Program-made: the position numbers and the translations under genes
The notes under the pieces: generated by a model
The model's database searches: none
The model's input: the letters and a program-made list of their open reading frames with translations, nothing else
Told to the model about the DNA's origin: nothing
In this document: positions 48,330-56,843 of the stretch, piece by piece
How positions within the stretch are numbered: the stretch's first letter is position 1
Layout: each line of letters begins with the position of its first letter
From: Candidatus Merdivicinus excrementipullorum
GTDB taxonomy: Bacteria > Bacillota > Clostridia > Oscillospirales > Ruminococcaceae
Length of the DNA stretch: 64,000 nucleotides
NCBI GenBank assembly: GCA_018716725.1
Contig: DVJP01000050.1
Span: 1-64,000, forward strand
Reading direction: 5' to 3'

Positions 48330-49166
48330 ATGGACTTTTTGGAAATACTCAAAGCGATTTTGTACGGCATTGTGGAAGGCGTCACCGAATGGCTGCCGGT
48401 GAGCAGCACCGGCCACATGATTTTGCTGGATAAGTTTGTAAAGTTAAACGTCAGCCCGGAATTCTGGGAGATGTTTCTGGTGGTCATCCAGCTGGGGGCC
48501 ATTTTGGCGGTGGTCGTCCTCTTTTGGAACAAGATCTTCCCGTTCCGCTTTGAAAAAGGCGTGCATATCGACAAGCCCAAATTTGTCATGTGGTTCAAAA
48601 TCCTGGTGGCCTCCATCCCGGCCGGCGTAGTGGGCATTTTGTGGGACGACGAGCTGAACGCCCTGTTTTACAATTATGTCACTGTGGCCATTATGCTGAT
48701 TTTGGTGGGCGTTTTGTTCATCCTCATTGAAAATTACAATAAAAAGCAGAAGCCCCGGGTCAATTCCATCAGCGGCATCACCTATCGGGCCGCCTTGGTC
48801 ATCGGGGTGTTCCAGCTGATTGCAGCCGTATTCCCCGGCACATCCCGTTCCGGGGCCACCATTATCGGCGCTTTGCTTCTGGGGATTTCCCGGGTAACGG
48901 CGGCGGAATTCACCTTTTTCCTGGCTATCCCCGCCATGTTCGGCGGCAGCGCCATTAAGCTTTTAAAATTCGGCTTTGATTTTACGGGGACGGAAATTAC
49001 CATCCTGCTGGTGGGCATGATCGTAGCCTTTGTGGTTTCGGTGCTGGTGATCCGGTTCCTGATGGGGTACATTAAAAAGCACGACTTTAAGGTGTTCGGC
49101 TGGTACCGGATCGTGCTGGGCATTTTGGTGCTGCTTTACTTCCTGCCCCAGTCCCTGGCGGCCTGA
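48330..49166 (+). CDS. uppP: undecaprenyl-diphosphatase (bacitracin resistance protein)
   Basis: Recycles the lipid carrier of cell-wall synthesis by dephosphorylating undecaprenyl pyrophosphate, 278 residues, integral membrane. The two active-site motifs are EGVTEWLPVSSTGHMILLDK (about 17-36) and VFPGTSRSGATIIGALLLGI (about 169-188). GGGGG precedes ATG 48330 at about 7 nt. The next small gene starts on its stop codon (TGATG). Confidence 0.96.
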   Translation: MDFLEILKAILYGIVEGVTEWLPVSSTGHMILLDKFVKLNVSPEFWEMFLVVIQLGAILAVVVLFWNKIFPFRFEKGVHIDKPKFVMWFKILVASIPAGVVGILWDDELNALFYNYVTVAIMLILVGVLFILIENYNKKQKPRVNSISGITYRAALVIGVFQLIAAVFPGTSRSGATIIGALLLGISRVTAAEFTFFLAIPAMFGGSAIKLLKFGFDFTGTEITILLVGMIVAFVVSVLVIRFLMGYIKKHDFKVFGWYRIVLGILVLLYFLPQSLAA

Positions 49167-49363
49167 TGCGCTGCCGGGACTGCGCTTTCAGCTGGGAGGA
49201 CCGCCGGGAAACGGTTTACCGGCGGGAGGACTGCTGGTTCTGCCGGAAAAAAGGCCCTTTTTTCAGCCGTTCTTACCGGATAGGGGAAAAGACCCGGGTG
49301 GACCCGGACGCTCCGGCCTGCCCGGAATTCCAATCAAAAAACGAAAACCGCCGGGAACTGTAA
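49166..49363 (+). CDS. small Cys-rich, possibly zinc-binding protein
   Basis: A 65-residue protein with six cysteines: MRCRDC, a pair EDCWFC, and a later PDAPACPEF. The two CxxC pairs suggest a zinc ribbon. The ATG overlaps the uppP stop (TGATG), so it relies on coupled translation. Codon use matches its neighbours. I do not recognise it; similar small Cys proteins are poorly annotated in Clostridia. A terminator hairpin overlaps its last codons. Confidence 0.55.
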   Translation: MRCRDCAFSWEDRRETVYRREDCWFCRKKGPFFSRSYRIGEKTRVDPDAPACPEFQSKNENRREL

Positions 49364-49377
49364 AACGCAGCTCCCGG
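49351..49377 (+). terminator. hairpin closing the uppP unit
   Basis: CCGGGAACTG and CAGCTCCCGG pair with one mismatch around TAAAACG, then ACTTTTGC. Confidence 0.6.
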
Positions 49378-49424
49378 ACTTTTGCATATCCGCATTTTCC
49401 GGAATGCGGTGGGGAGGACAGATC

Positions 49425-50360
49425 ATGAAAATTCAGGAATTTATTGAAGAAATTCAGAAATCTTTTGTGGGGAACCCGCAGATCATTTATAAGGTGTTCT
49501 GCGCCCTGCTGGCCGGAGGGCACGTCCTGCTGGAGGATATCCCCGGCGTGGGCAAAACCACCCTGGCCAAAGCCTTTTCCCAGGTTTTGAACCTGGAATG
49601 CAAGCGCATCCAGTTTACCCCGGACGTGATGCCTTCGGACATCACCGGCTTTACTATGCTCCGGCCGGAGGACCGGGCAATGGTCTACCAGCCCGGCGCA
49701 GTCATGTGCAGCCTGTTGCTGGCCGATGAGATCAATCGCGCCTCCTCCCGCACCCAGTCGGCCCTGCTGGAAGCTATGGAGGAATACACCGTCACAGTGG
49801 ACGGCGTCACCTATCCGCTGCCGGACCCCTTTATGGTCATCGCCACCCAAAACCCGGCGGGCTCCTCCGGCACCCAGCTTCTGCCGGAGTCCCAGACCGA
49901 CCGGTTTATGCTCCGGCTGTCCATCGGATACCCGGATGAAGAAATGGAATTCACCATGCTGTCCAGGAAAAACGGCCTTTCCGAGCCGACCTCCCTGCGC
50001 ACCCTGGCGGATGCGGAAACCATCCGGGAGATGCGGAAGAAGGTTGCCGCCGTCTATCTGGATGACTCCATTTACCGCTATATTTTGAAACTGGTGCGGG
50101 CAACCAGGGAACGGCCGGAAATTTCCCAGGGTGCAAGCCCCCGGTGCAGCGTGGCCCTGACCGCTGTTTCCCAGGCGGCGGCCTGGGTATCCGGCCGGGA
50201 TTATGTGATTCCGGAGGATGTGCAGTCGGTTTATATAGACTGCGTGGCCCACCGGCTGGTTATGTCCTCCCAGGCCAAGCGGGACCGGATTTCCCCGGAA
50301 ATGGCGCTGGAAAAAATCTTAAAGGACGTCCAGCCGCCCAAGCTGAAGGTGGAATCATGA
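49425..50360 (+). CDS. MoxR-family AAA+ ATPase
   Basis: A 311-residue AAA+ protein. Walker A LEDIPGVGKTTLAKAFSQ (about 37-54), Walker B LLLADEINRASSRTQSALLE (about 100-119), sensor 1 MVIATQNPAGSSGTQLLPES (about 136-155). ATG 49425 follows GGGGAGG. It forms a recurrent trio with the next two genes: MoxR, DUF58 with a degenerate VWA-like fold, and a transmembrane transglutaminase, each overlapping the next by 4 nt. The trio is thought to act in envelope biogenesis or metal-dependent assembly. Confidence 0.94.
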   Translation: MKIQEFIEEIQKSFVGNPQIIYKVFCALLAGGHVLLEDIPGVGKTTLAKAFSQVLNLECKRIQFTPDVMPSDITGFTMLRPEDRAMVYQPGAVMCSLLLADEINRASSRTQSALLEAMEEYTVTVDGVTYPLPDPFMVIATQNPAGSSGTQLLPESQTDRFMLRLSIGYPDEEMEFTMLSRKNGLSEPTSLRTLADAETIREMRKKVAAVYLDDSIYRYILKLVRATRERPEISQGASPRCSVALTAVSQAAAWVSGRDYVIPEDVQSVYIDCVAHRLVMSSQAKRDRISPEMALEKILKDVQPPKLKVES

Positions 50361-51391
50361 GCCGCAAAGAAAAAAGCCGGGTCAGGCTCCGGCATCGGGA
50401 GGCCCTTTATATCCTCCTGCTGGCCGCCGCTGCCGGGTACTATCTTTACGATACCTCCTACCTGTCCTGGCTGGCGCTTTTGGCGGCGGTTTTGGTTCCC
50501 ATCTTCGATTGGGGGATCAGTTTTTTCCTTCTGCGAAAGGGCCGGATTATCCCCGAAGCCAGCGCGGAGGTGACCTTGCAATCCGCAGGGCTTTCCTTTT
50601 CAATACAGATCGCGCCGCCTCAGGTTCCGGCGGCAATCCGCGGGGAAATGCGGGCGGTGAACCTGTTTTCCGGGGAAAAAATGAAGAAAAAGCTGGCCAT
50701 TCCGCCGGGACAAAGCGGAGAGCTGGAATTGGGGCAGTTTAAGGGGACTTTGCCCGGGGTGGTCCAATGCCGGGTAATGAAAACCCGCGCCAGGGACCTG
50801 CTGGGGCTGTTCCCGGTGCCAATTCCGGCCGCGGCCCCAGTGAAAGCCCTGATTCTGCCGGAGCCGGCGCCTTTTCCGGGGGAATTGGCCCGTTCCGGCG
50901 TTATGGAGGATATCTCCCGCCTGAGCGTCCCCGGGGCTGAAGGCCAGCGGGAATGGAAGGATATCCGGGAATACCGCAGCGGCGACCTTTTGCGGGACAT
51001 CCACTGGAAGCTGTCCGCCCGGCGGGACCAGGTCATCGTCCGGGAATACGCCGTGGCCGGAGGCAGCGCCGTGCCGGTGCGGATGCGCTGGGCCGGGACG
51101 CCTGAGGAAATCTCCGGGAAACTCGGCCGCCTTTTGGGCCTTTTGGAGGGCCTGCGGCGGGAAGATCTGCCCTTTGCCCTGCGGGTCCAGCTGCCGGACG
51201 GGGAAGAGCTGGCCGCCGGTTCGCTGGAAGAAACAGAAGCCGTCCTTTGGGACCTGCTGGCCAGGCCCTGCCCTACAGCCCAGACGGAAGGGAATTTTGT
51301 GGAGGACAGCCTGCCGGAGCAATGGTTGGAAGCGGAAAAGGACGCCATTGTGCTTTATCGAGACGGCGTGCCGGAGGAGGTGCTCTCATGA
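50357..51391 (+). CDS. DUF58 domain protein
   Basis: A 344-residue protein with two N-terminal membrane helices (ALYILLLAAAAGYYLYD and WLALLAAVLVPIFDWGISFF) and a DUF58 segment: GQREWKDIREYRSGDLLRDI with HWKLSARRDQVIVREYAVAG (about 195-235). It starts in the ATGA overlap with the MoxR gene and ends in the same type of overlap with the next. In family members this part binds or presents a client to MoxR. Confidence 0.9.
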   Translation: MSRKEKSRVRLRHREALYILLLAAAAGYYLYDTSYLSWLALLAAVLVPIFDWGISFFLLRKGRIIPEASAEVTLQSAGLSFSIQIAPPQVPAAIRGEMRAVNLFSGEKMKKKLAIPPGQSGELELGQFKGTLPGVVQCRVMKTRARDLLGLFPVPIPAAAPVKALILPEPAPFPGELARSGVMEDISRLSVPGAEGQREWKDIREYRSGDLLRDIHWKLSARRDQVIVREYAVAGGSAVPVRMRWAGTPEEISGKLGRLLGLLEGLRREDLPFALRVQLPDGEELAAGSLEETEAVLWDLLARPCPTAQTEGNFVEDSLPEQWLEAEKDAIVLYRDGVPEEVLS

Positions 51392-53850
51392 CGGATTCTT
51401 TGCGGAAATTCCCTTTGGAAAAAGCCGGATACCTGCTGCTTTTGCTTTGCGGCGTTTTGGGGACATGGGGGGCCTTCCTGGACCGCTACCGCCTGCCTTA
51501 TGCGGAATTTCTCCTGCCTGGGGCGGTTTTGGCGGCCGCCTTACTGGGCGGGCTGGCTTTCCTGCCTAAAAAGGCCCGCATTGGATGCTCCCTGGGGCTT
51601 CTTGCCGTCTGGGTTTTTGTGTGCGTCCGTTATTGGCGGCAAATCGCCTGGGGCCTTGTCCGGTGCTTTGAACGCCTGCTGCCTACGGTTACCATATATA
51701 TCTCTCTGGATTTCCCGGCGCTGCCGCCCATTTCGCCCTGGGAAGAGAGAATGGCCCTGCTGGCCGCCTGCTGCCTGCTTCTGCCCTATTTGACGCTGCT
51801 GGCCTGGGCGGTTGTGGGCCGGAAAAGCTTCTGGTTCAGCTTCCTGCTGACCTTTCCGGTTTTTGTCTTTTCATGGGGACCCCAGACGGCGGCGCCTGTG
51901 TACGCCGTTGTGTGCAGCGCCTTCTTTTGGATGGCCATGCTGCTGCAAAACGGCATCCCCCGGCGGTTCCGGGGAAGCTCCGGCAGGGCGTTGGGGTGGA
52001 TTCTCCTGGCATCCGGGCTGGTGTCGTCTTTGGTGATCCTGGCCCCGCCGGAACGGTATGAACCCTGGGACGGCGCGGCGGACGTCCGTGCCCAGCTAAA
52101 CGACGCGGCCAGCGGGATGGCCCGGTGGTTCCCGGGCGGACAGGGCGGCGGGACTGTCCTGTCCGGCGAGGACGGGGAGATTGACCTGGATGAAACCGGG
52201 AACCGCAGCCAGCCGGATGGGGACGCTCTGCGGGTTTACAGCTATCGAATACCGGAACAGCTGTATCTGCGGGGGTATTCCGCTGCTGTTTACACCGGCC
52301 ACAGCTGGGAACAGCTGGAAGAGGGGATGTACTCCTCGAAAATGCTTGGCTTTCAGCCTCTTTCCTTTTTGGAACGCCGGGCAGAGGGGACTGCTGCAAA
52401 CGTCACCGTGGAGCCTCTGGTTCCATCCCGATGGGTTTACGCCCCTTACCTGATTACCGATATGGAGCCGCGCCTGCAAACGGAAGATGACGTCGGCTTT
52501 TTGGCAAACGGACAGGAACAGTATTCCTTCCAAAGCCTGGCCAGCAGCGAATGGGGGGTCATCAACGGGGAAAACGGCGGGCAGTGGCTGGAATATCCGA
52601 CTTTTTCCTACTCCTACCTGATGGTCGACTCCTTTATGTATGACGGGGAGCTTTTGACCTACATGACGGAACCCGGCCGCGGCCCGGTGATCCAAAATTT
52701 AAGCCAGCTGTCCCCGGAACAGGAAATCGCCGCCTACAATTACCTGTACAATTTCCTGGAAGGACAGGGCCTGTATACCGTGCCGTCCTATGCGCGGGAC
52801 AGCAGCTATGTGAGCTTTTTGCAGGGGTATTACACCCAGCTGCCGGAAGGGCTGCGGGAAAGCCTGTTGGAATGGTGGCGGGAAAATTACGCGCCGGGCA
52901 CGGGCAGCATGGCACGGGACCAGGCTATAACCGGAACCATCCCGGAAACCGGCGTGCCCTACTGGCTGTGGGGCTATGCCGCCGGGGAGGTGGCCCGGAC
53001 CATCCGGGATTCCGGCGTTTATACCCTGACTCCCGGCCTTCAGCCAAGGAACCGGGATTTTGCGGAATATTTCCTGACCGAAAGCAATGAGGGCTACTGC
53101 GTCCACTTTGCCACCGCCGCAGCCGTTATGCTCCGGGCCTTGGGCATCCCCGCCCGGTACGCGGAGGGCTATGCGGTGGACGGAAGCAGCTTTGACAGCC
53201 AGGGCTGGGTTACGGTTCCCGCCAGAAACGCCCACGCCTGGGCGGAAATCTGGCTTCCCGGAACCGGCTGGGTCCCTGTTGAAGCCACTCCCGGCGGCCC
53301 GGCAGGCGTAACCGGCGGCCAGGAATCCAGCGAAGAATCCTCCCTGCCGGAGGAAAGCGAGCCGCCCTCCTCCAGCGCGGAGGAGCCGTCTGTCTCCTCT
53401 GCTCCGGAGGAGGAAAGCGCGCCGGAAATCTCCCAGCCGGAATCCTCGGAAGCGGCAGGGGAAAACACCCCGGAAAGCCAAGACAGCTGGGTTTGGAGCA
53501 TTGCCCTTGGAGGGCTTCTGCTGATTCTTGCGGCGGCCGCGCCCTTTGGCGCGCGCTGGCTCAGAATGGCGGGCCGGAAAAAGAAGATGTTCCAGCCGGA
53601 CTCCCGCAAAGCGGCTTTGGAAATCTACGGCGTTATAATGAGCCTTAGCCGCTTCGGCGGGCCGGACCCTTCGCCGGAAGCCCTTGCAATCGCCCGGAAG
53701 GCCCGGTTCAGCCCCCATGAGATTTCAGCGGACGAGCTGGAAACCCTTCTTGGGGAATACCGGGAACACCGCCAAAAGACGTGGGAAAATCTGCCCAAAC
53801 GCAGGCGGCTGCGGTTCTGGTTCTGGGGGTACCCGGAAGGGCGTTCATAA
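51388..53850 (+). CDS. membrane transglutaminase-like protein (TgpA type)
   Basis: An 820-residue protein. The first 240 residues hold seven or so membrane helices, then a large extracytoplasmic part. The transglutaminase triad is visible: Cys in GYCVHFATAAAVMLRALGIP (about 570), His in ARNAHAWAEIWLPG (about 614) and the third residue in VPVEATPG (about 631). A Ser/Glu/Pro linker of about 50 residues (EESEPPSSSAEEPS region) precedes a last membrane helix (WVWSIALGGLLLILAAAA) and a short cytoplasmic tail. Third member of the MoxR-DUF58 trio. Confidence 0.92.
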   Translation: MTDSLRKFPLEKAGYLLLLLCGVLGTWGAFLDRYRLPYAEFLLPGAVLAAALLGGLAFLPKKARIGCSLGLLAVWVFVCVRYWRQIAWGLVRCFERLLPTVTIYISLDFPALPPISPWEERMALLAACCLLLPYLTLLAWAVVGRKSFWFSFLLTFPVFVFSWGPQTAAPVYAVVCSAFFWMAMLLQNGIPRRFRGSSGRALGWILLASGLVSSLVILAPPERYEPWDGAADVRAQLNDAASGMARWFPGGQGGGTVLSGEDGEIDLDETGNRSQPDGDALRVYSYRIPEQLYLRGYSAAVYTGHSWEQLEEGMYSSKMLGFQPLSFLERRAEGTAANVTVEPLVPSRWVYAPYLITDMEPRLQTEDDVGFLANGQEQYSFQSLASSEWGVINGENGGQWLEYPTFSYSYLMVDSFMYDGELLTYMTEPGRGPVIQNLSQLSPEQEIAAYNYLYNFLEGQGLYTVPSYARDSSYVSFLQGYYTQLPEGLRESLLEWWRENYAPGTGSMARDQAITGTIPETGVPYWLWGYAAGEVARTIRDSGVYTLTPGLQPRNRDFAEYFLTESNEGYCVHFATAAAVMLRALGIPARYAEGYAVDGSSFDSQGWVTVPARNAHAWAEIWLPGTGWVPVEATPGGPAGVTGGQESSEESSLPEESEPPSSSAEEPSVSSAPEEESAPEISQPESSEAAGENTPESQDSWVWSIALGGLLLILAAAAPFGARWLRMAGRKKKMFQPDSRKAALEIYGVIMSLSRFGGPDPSPEALAIARKARFSPHEISADELETLLGEYREHRQKTWENLPKRRRLRFWFWGYPEGRS

Positions 53851-53858
53851 AAAATTCC

Positions 53859-53887
53859 TTGCAAAAAGCCGAAAAAGGCGTTATAAT
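53859..53887 (+). promoter_or_regulatory. sigma-A promoter of the 53905-55512 genes
   Basis: TTGCAA, 17-nt spacer, TATAAT, 10 nt after the transglutaminase stop codon. The start of the next gene is only about 18 nt downstream. Confidence 0.75.
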
Positions 53888-53904
53888 ATCAACCAGGAAA
53901 GGAA

Positions 53905-54174
53905 GTGTACAGAATTTTGAAGATTGAACTTCCGAATTTTCACTATTTTTATTCCAAAAATCCATACAGCGGCAGCTTAGGCGGGTTCCGGTTCCGGCTG
54001 GAGCCTGGGGACGGGCAGCTGAAAGCCATTGCCTGGCCGGGCCCAAACTGTATGGAAGCAACGGACCCGGCCCTGCTGCGGACAGAGGAATTTGCCTTGA
54101 CGGAAGAAGGGCTGGGGGCTGCTGGGGAATGGCTTACCTCCCAGTGCGAGGAATGGACCTATAAAGGAGTGTAA
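53905..54174 (+). CDS. hypothetical small protein upstream of the MltG-like gene
   Basis: An 89-residue soluble protein with FHYFYSKNPYSGSLGGFRFR and a C-terminal helix AGEWLTSQCEEWTYKGV. The start is uncertain: GTG 53905 sits right after AGGAAAGGAA, and TTG 53917 is another choice. It precedes the secreted MltG-like gene by 3 nt and is surely co-transcribed with it. I do not recognise the family. Confidence 0.65.
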   Translation: MYRILKIELPNFHYFYSKNPYSGSLGGFRFRLEPGDGQLKAIAWPGPNCMEATDPALLRTEEFALTEEGLGAAGEWLTSQCEEWTYKGV

Positions 54175-54177
54175 AGG

Positions 54178-55512
54178 ATGTCTAAATTGATGAAACGGGC
54201 GGCCTGCGTCTTTGCTGCGGCCTGCCTTGCGGTATCGGCCGCTGCGCCGGTTTCCGCCGCCTGGCAGAACACCCAGTCCGGCTGGAAATATACCACGGAA
54301 AACGGCGGTTATGCCGCCGGCGGATGGCGGATGATTGACGGGAAATGGTACTATTTCGGCCAGGACGGGATTATGAAAAACGGCTGGATTTTCGATAACG
54401 GCAAATGGTATTACTGCAACCAAAGGGGCGAAATGCAGACCGGCTGGGTCTGGGACGGCAGCCGCTGGTACTGCCTGGATCAAAGCGGCGCCATGCGGAA
54501 GGGCTGGATTCATGAAAATGACAAATGGTACTACTGCAACCAGAGCGGCCAGATGCTGTACGGCTGGGCGGACGTGGACGGCGTCACCTATTTCTTCAAC
54601 ACCAGCGGGGAAATGCAGACCGGCGTAATCCAGGTGGAAGGGGAAAATTATGAATTTGCCTCCAACGGTGCCCTGATCGGGGAAAGCTCCGCGGCATTCC
54701 CGTCCGCAGCTTATACCCTGGACGGCCATCCCACGGAAATCGTAGACAAAGCCCAGGACGGGCAGACGGTCAGGGTTACCATTTACGAGGGTATGAGCGC
54801 CACAGAAATCGCCGACCGCTTGGAGCAAAGCGGCGTCTGCCGGGCGGAGGATTTCCTCAAGGCCATTAACCAGTATCAGACCGCCTCGGCTACCTTTGAC
54901 GAATTTAAAAACAACCAGGATTTGTTCTACTACTATGAAGGCTGCCTGTATCCGGATACCTATGAGTTCTACGCCAACTCCGCCCCGGAAACCGTGATCC
55001 GGAAAATGCTCATCAATTTTGACAACAAAATCACCGATGAGATGAAAGAGCAAATGGAGGAAAAGGGCCTCACTCTGTTTGAAACCATCACCTTCGCGTC
55101 CGTAATCCAGCAGGAGGCCGGAAAACCGGAGGATATGGCCAAGGTTTCCGCTGTATTCTGGAACCGCTTAAACAGCGACGGCCAGTTCCCCTTATTGCAG
55201 TCCAATCCCACCAGGGAATATGTGGAAAGGGAGATTCTTCCCCATTTAGATTGGGGCAATTCTTCCGTTGATACGGATACTTATGACACTTATAAAACCT
55301 CCGGCCTGCCCGCCGGCCCCATCTGCAATCCCAGCGTAGAGGCTATCGAGGCGGTTCTGAACCCGGAGGAGGGCATCGACGCTTATTTCTTCTGCACCGA
55401 TAAGACCGGGAAATTCTATTTTGCCGTGACCTTAGCAGAGCATAAGGAAAATATCGCCGAAGCCCAGAAAGTCAACGCCGCTTTGGAAGAGAACAAGGAA
55501 AGCGCGGAATAG
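54178..55512 (+). CDS. secreted MltG-like endolytic transglycosylase fused to cell-wall-binding repeats
   Basis: A 444-residue precursor with an N-terminal signal peptide (cleavage near VSAAW). Residues about 30-160 are five or six repeats of 20 residues of the choline-binding/CW_binding type (GWxxxxGKWYYxxxxGxM). Residues about 185-440 match MltG/YceG: RVTIYEGMSATEIADRLEQS, EGCLYPDTYEFY, ASVIQQEAGKPEDMAKVSAV with the catalytic Glu, LLQSNPTREY and TSGLPAGPICNPSVEAIEAV. Normal MltG is held by one membrane helix; here that is replaced by a signal peptide plus wall-binding repeats. It should cut nascent glycan strands, perhaps outside the usual elongation site. Confidence 0.88.
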   Translation: MSKLMKRAACVFAAACLAVSAAAPVSAAWQNTQSGWKYTTENGGYAAGGWRMIDGKWYYFGQDGIMKNGWIFDNGKWYYCNQRGEMQTGWVWDGSRWYCLDQSGAMRKGWIHENDKWYYCNQSGQMLYGWADVDGVTYFFNTSGEMQTGVIQVEGENYEFASNGALIGESSAAFPSAAYTLDGHPTEIVDKAQDGQTVRVTIYEGMSATEIADRLEQSGVCRAEDFLKAINQYQTASATFDEFKNNQDLFYYYEGCLYPDTYEFYANSAPETVIRKMLINFDNKITDEMKEQMEEKGLTLFETITFASVIQQEAGKPEDMAKVSAVFWNRLNSDGQFPLLQSNPTREYVEREILPHLDWGNSSVDTDTYDTYKTSGLPAGPICNPSVEAIEAVLNPEEGIDAYFFCTDKTGKFYFAVTLAEHKENIAEAQKVNAALEENKESAE

Positions 55513-55532
55513 GACGGATTTTGCGCCTTCCC

Positions 55533-55561
55533 TTGAAATCATACCCTGAATATAGTATAAT
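55533..55561 (+). promoter_or_regulatory. sigma-A promoter directly followed by a terminator
   Basis: TTGAAA, 17-nt spacer, TATAAT. The terminator stem begins 4 nt after the -10, so a transcript from here would be about 35 nt unless termination is prevented. Confidence 0.65.
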
Positions 55562-55564
55562 GAA

Positions 55565-55601
55565 ACCAGAGCAGGAGGTTTTCTGCTCTGGTCTTGTTTT
55601 T
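55565..55601 (+). terminator. terminator after the MltG-like gene
   Basis: ACCAGAGCAG, 8-nt loop GAGGTTTT, CTGCTCTGGT, then CTTGTTTTT. Confidence 0.85.
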
Positions 55602-55656
55602 ATATGCAGTATTTTTGACAGAGGAATACCGGATTAAATAATAAGGAGGGACAAGG

Positions 55657-56724
55657 ATGTTGAAAAAGAAAAGCGCGGCCGCCATACTGGCCGGCGTAAT
55701 GATTTGCGGAAGCCTGCTTACGGCATGCGGGCGGGAGCCGGAGGTCGTAACGGATGAGACATCCGCTGTTTCCGAATCATCAGATACCCAGGCGGAAATG
55801 GCCCCGGAATATATTGTGGAAGATATGGAAACTCCCTTGGCCAATGGCGGCGGAGGCTCCGGCGGCAGTTCAGAAGGGCCTACCGTCCAAGCCGGCGCAG
55901 ACGGCAGCTATACCGGCGCCATCAATATTGTGGAAAATAAAGCGCCGGGCACTGTGGTTTATCAAAACGGCGGCTCCGTCATTGACGCCAGCAACGCCGG
56001 CAAGGGCTATGTCATGGTGAAGCAAAGCGGCGTTTCCCAGCGGCTGAAGGTTCAGATTGTTATGGGGGACAAAAAATATAACTATGACCTGAACAATGCC
56101 GGGAATTATGAGGCGTTCCCTTTGCAGATGGGCAACGGCGCTTACAAGGTCCGTATTATGCAGAACAAGGAGGGGAACACCTACTTTGAACTGTTTTCCG
56201 CGGACATCAACGTGACCCTGGATTCCGCCTACGCCCCCTTCCTGGCCCCCAGCCAGTATGTCAATTACAGCGCTTCTTCGGCGACTGTTAAGAAGGCTTT
56301 CGACCTTTGCTCCAAATCCACCACGGATGTGGAGAAGCTGACGGTGATTTACAACTGGATTATCAGCAGCATCACTTACGACACCCAAAAGGCGGCCACG
56401 GTGCAAAGCGGGTACCTGCCCAATGTGGACGGTGTTTTGCGGTCCAAAACCGGCATCTGCTTTGACTATGCGGCGGTAATGGCGGCCATGCTCCGTTCCC
56501 AGGGCGTGCCCGCGAAGCTGGTAGTGGGCACTGTTTCGGCGGCGGATTTAAACCACGCATGGAACGAGGTTTACCTGGAGGGGAAAGGCTGGGTAACGGT
56601 CCGGATGTATTTTGAGGGTTCTGCCTGGGAGCGGATGGACCCCACTTTTGCGGCTTCCGGCGGCGCCAATATTGAGCAGTACGTAGGAAACGGCAGCAAT
56701 TACACCACCCTTCGCATCTATTAA
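55657..56724 (+). CDS. transglutaminase-like lipoprotein
   Basis: A 355-residue lipoprotein precursor with lipobox LLTAC (Cys 24). A Ser/Gly-rich linker (about 55-75) follows. The C-terminal half is a papain-like transglutaminase core: YNWIISSITYDTQKAATVQS, Cys in GICFDYAAVMAAMLRSQGVP (about 268), His in LNHAWNEVYLEGKGWVTV (about 301) and Asp in WERMDPTFAASGG (about 328), a complete triad. Such proteins are common in clostridial envelopes, with peptidase or cross-linking roles. RBS AAGGAGGG. Confidence 0.9.
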   Translation: MLKKKSAAAILAGVMICGSLLTACGREPEVVTDETSAVSESSDTQAEMAPEYIVEDMETPLANGGGGSGGSSEGPTVQAGADGSYTGAINIVENKAPGTVVYQNGGSVIDASNAGKGYVMVKQSGVSQRLKVQIVMGDKKYNYDLNNAGNYEAFPLQMGNGAYKVRIMQNKEGNTYFELFSADINVTLDSAYAPFLAPSQYVNYSASSATVKKAFDLCSKSTTDVEKLTVIYNWIISSITYDTQKAATVQSGYLPNVDGVLRSKTGICFDYAAVMAAMLRSQGVPAKLVVGTVSAADLNHAWNEVYLEGKGWVTVRMYFEGSAWERMDPTFAASGGANIEQYVGNGSNYTTLRIY

Positions 56725-56843
56725 GCATAGGATACCGCTGAAAAGCAGCGGTTAAAACGGAAGGAAAAGCACAAAGGAAGATGATTTCCGGCTGTAAATG
56801 GAAGGAGGAAACCACGGCTTTTGCGGCTATGGTTTGAAAGCGT

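Noticed and set aside
55615-55641. Second TTGACA ... AATAAT promoter before the transglutaminase lipoprotein
   Set aside because: It would start transcription inside or after the ribosome site of that gene, leaving no leader.
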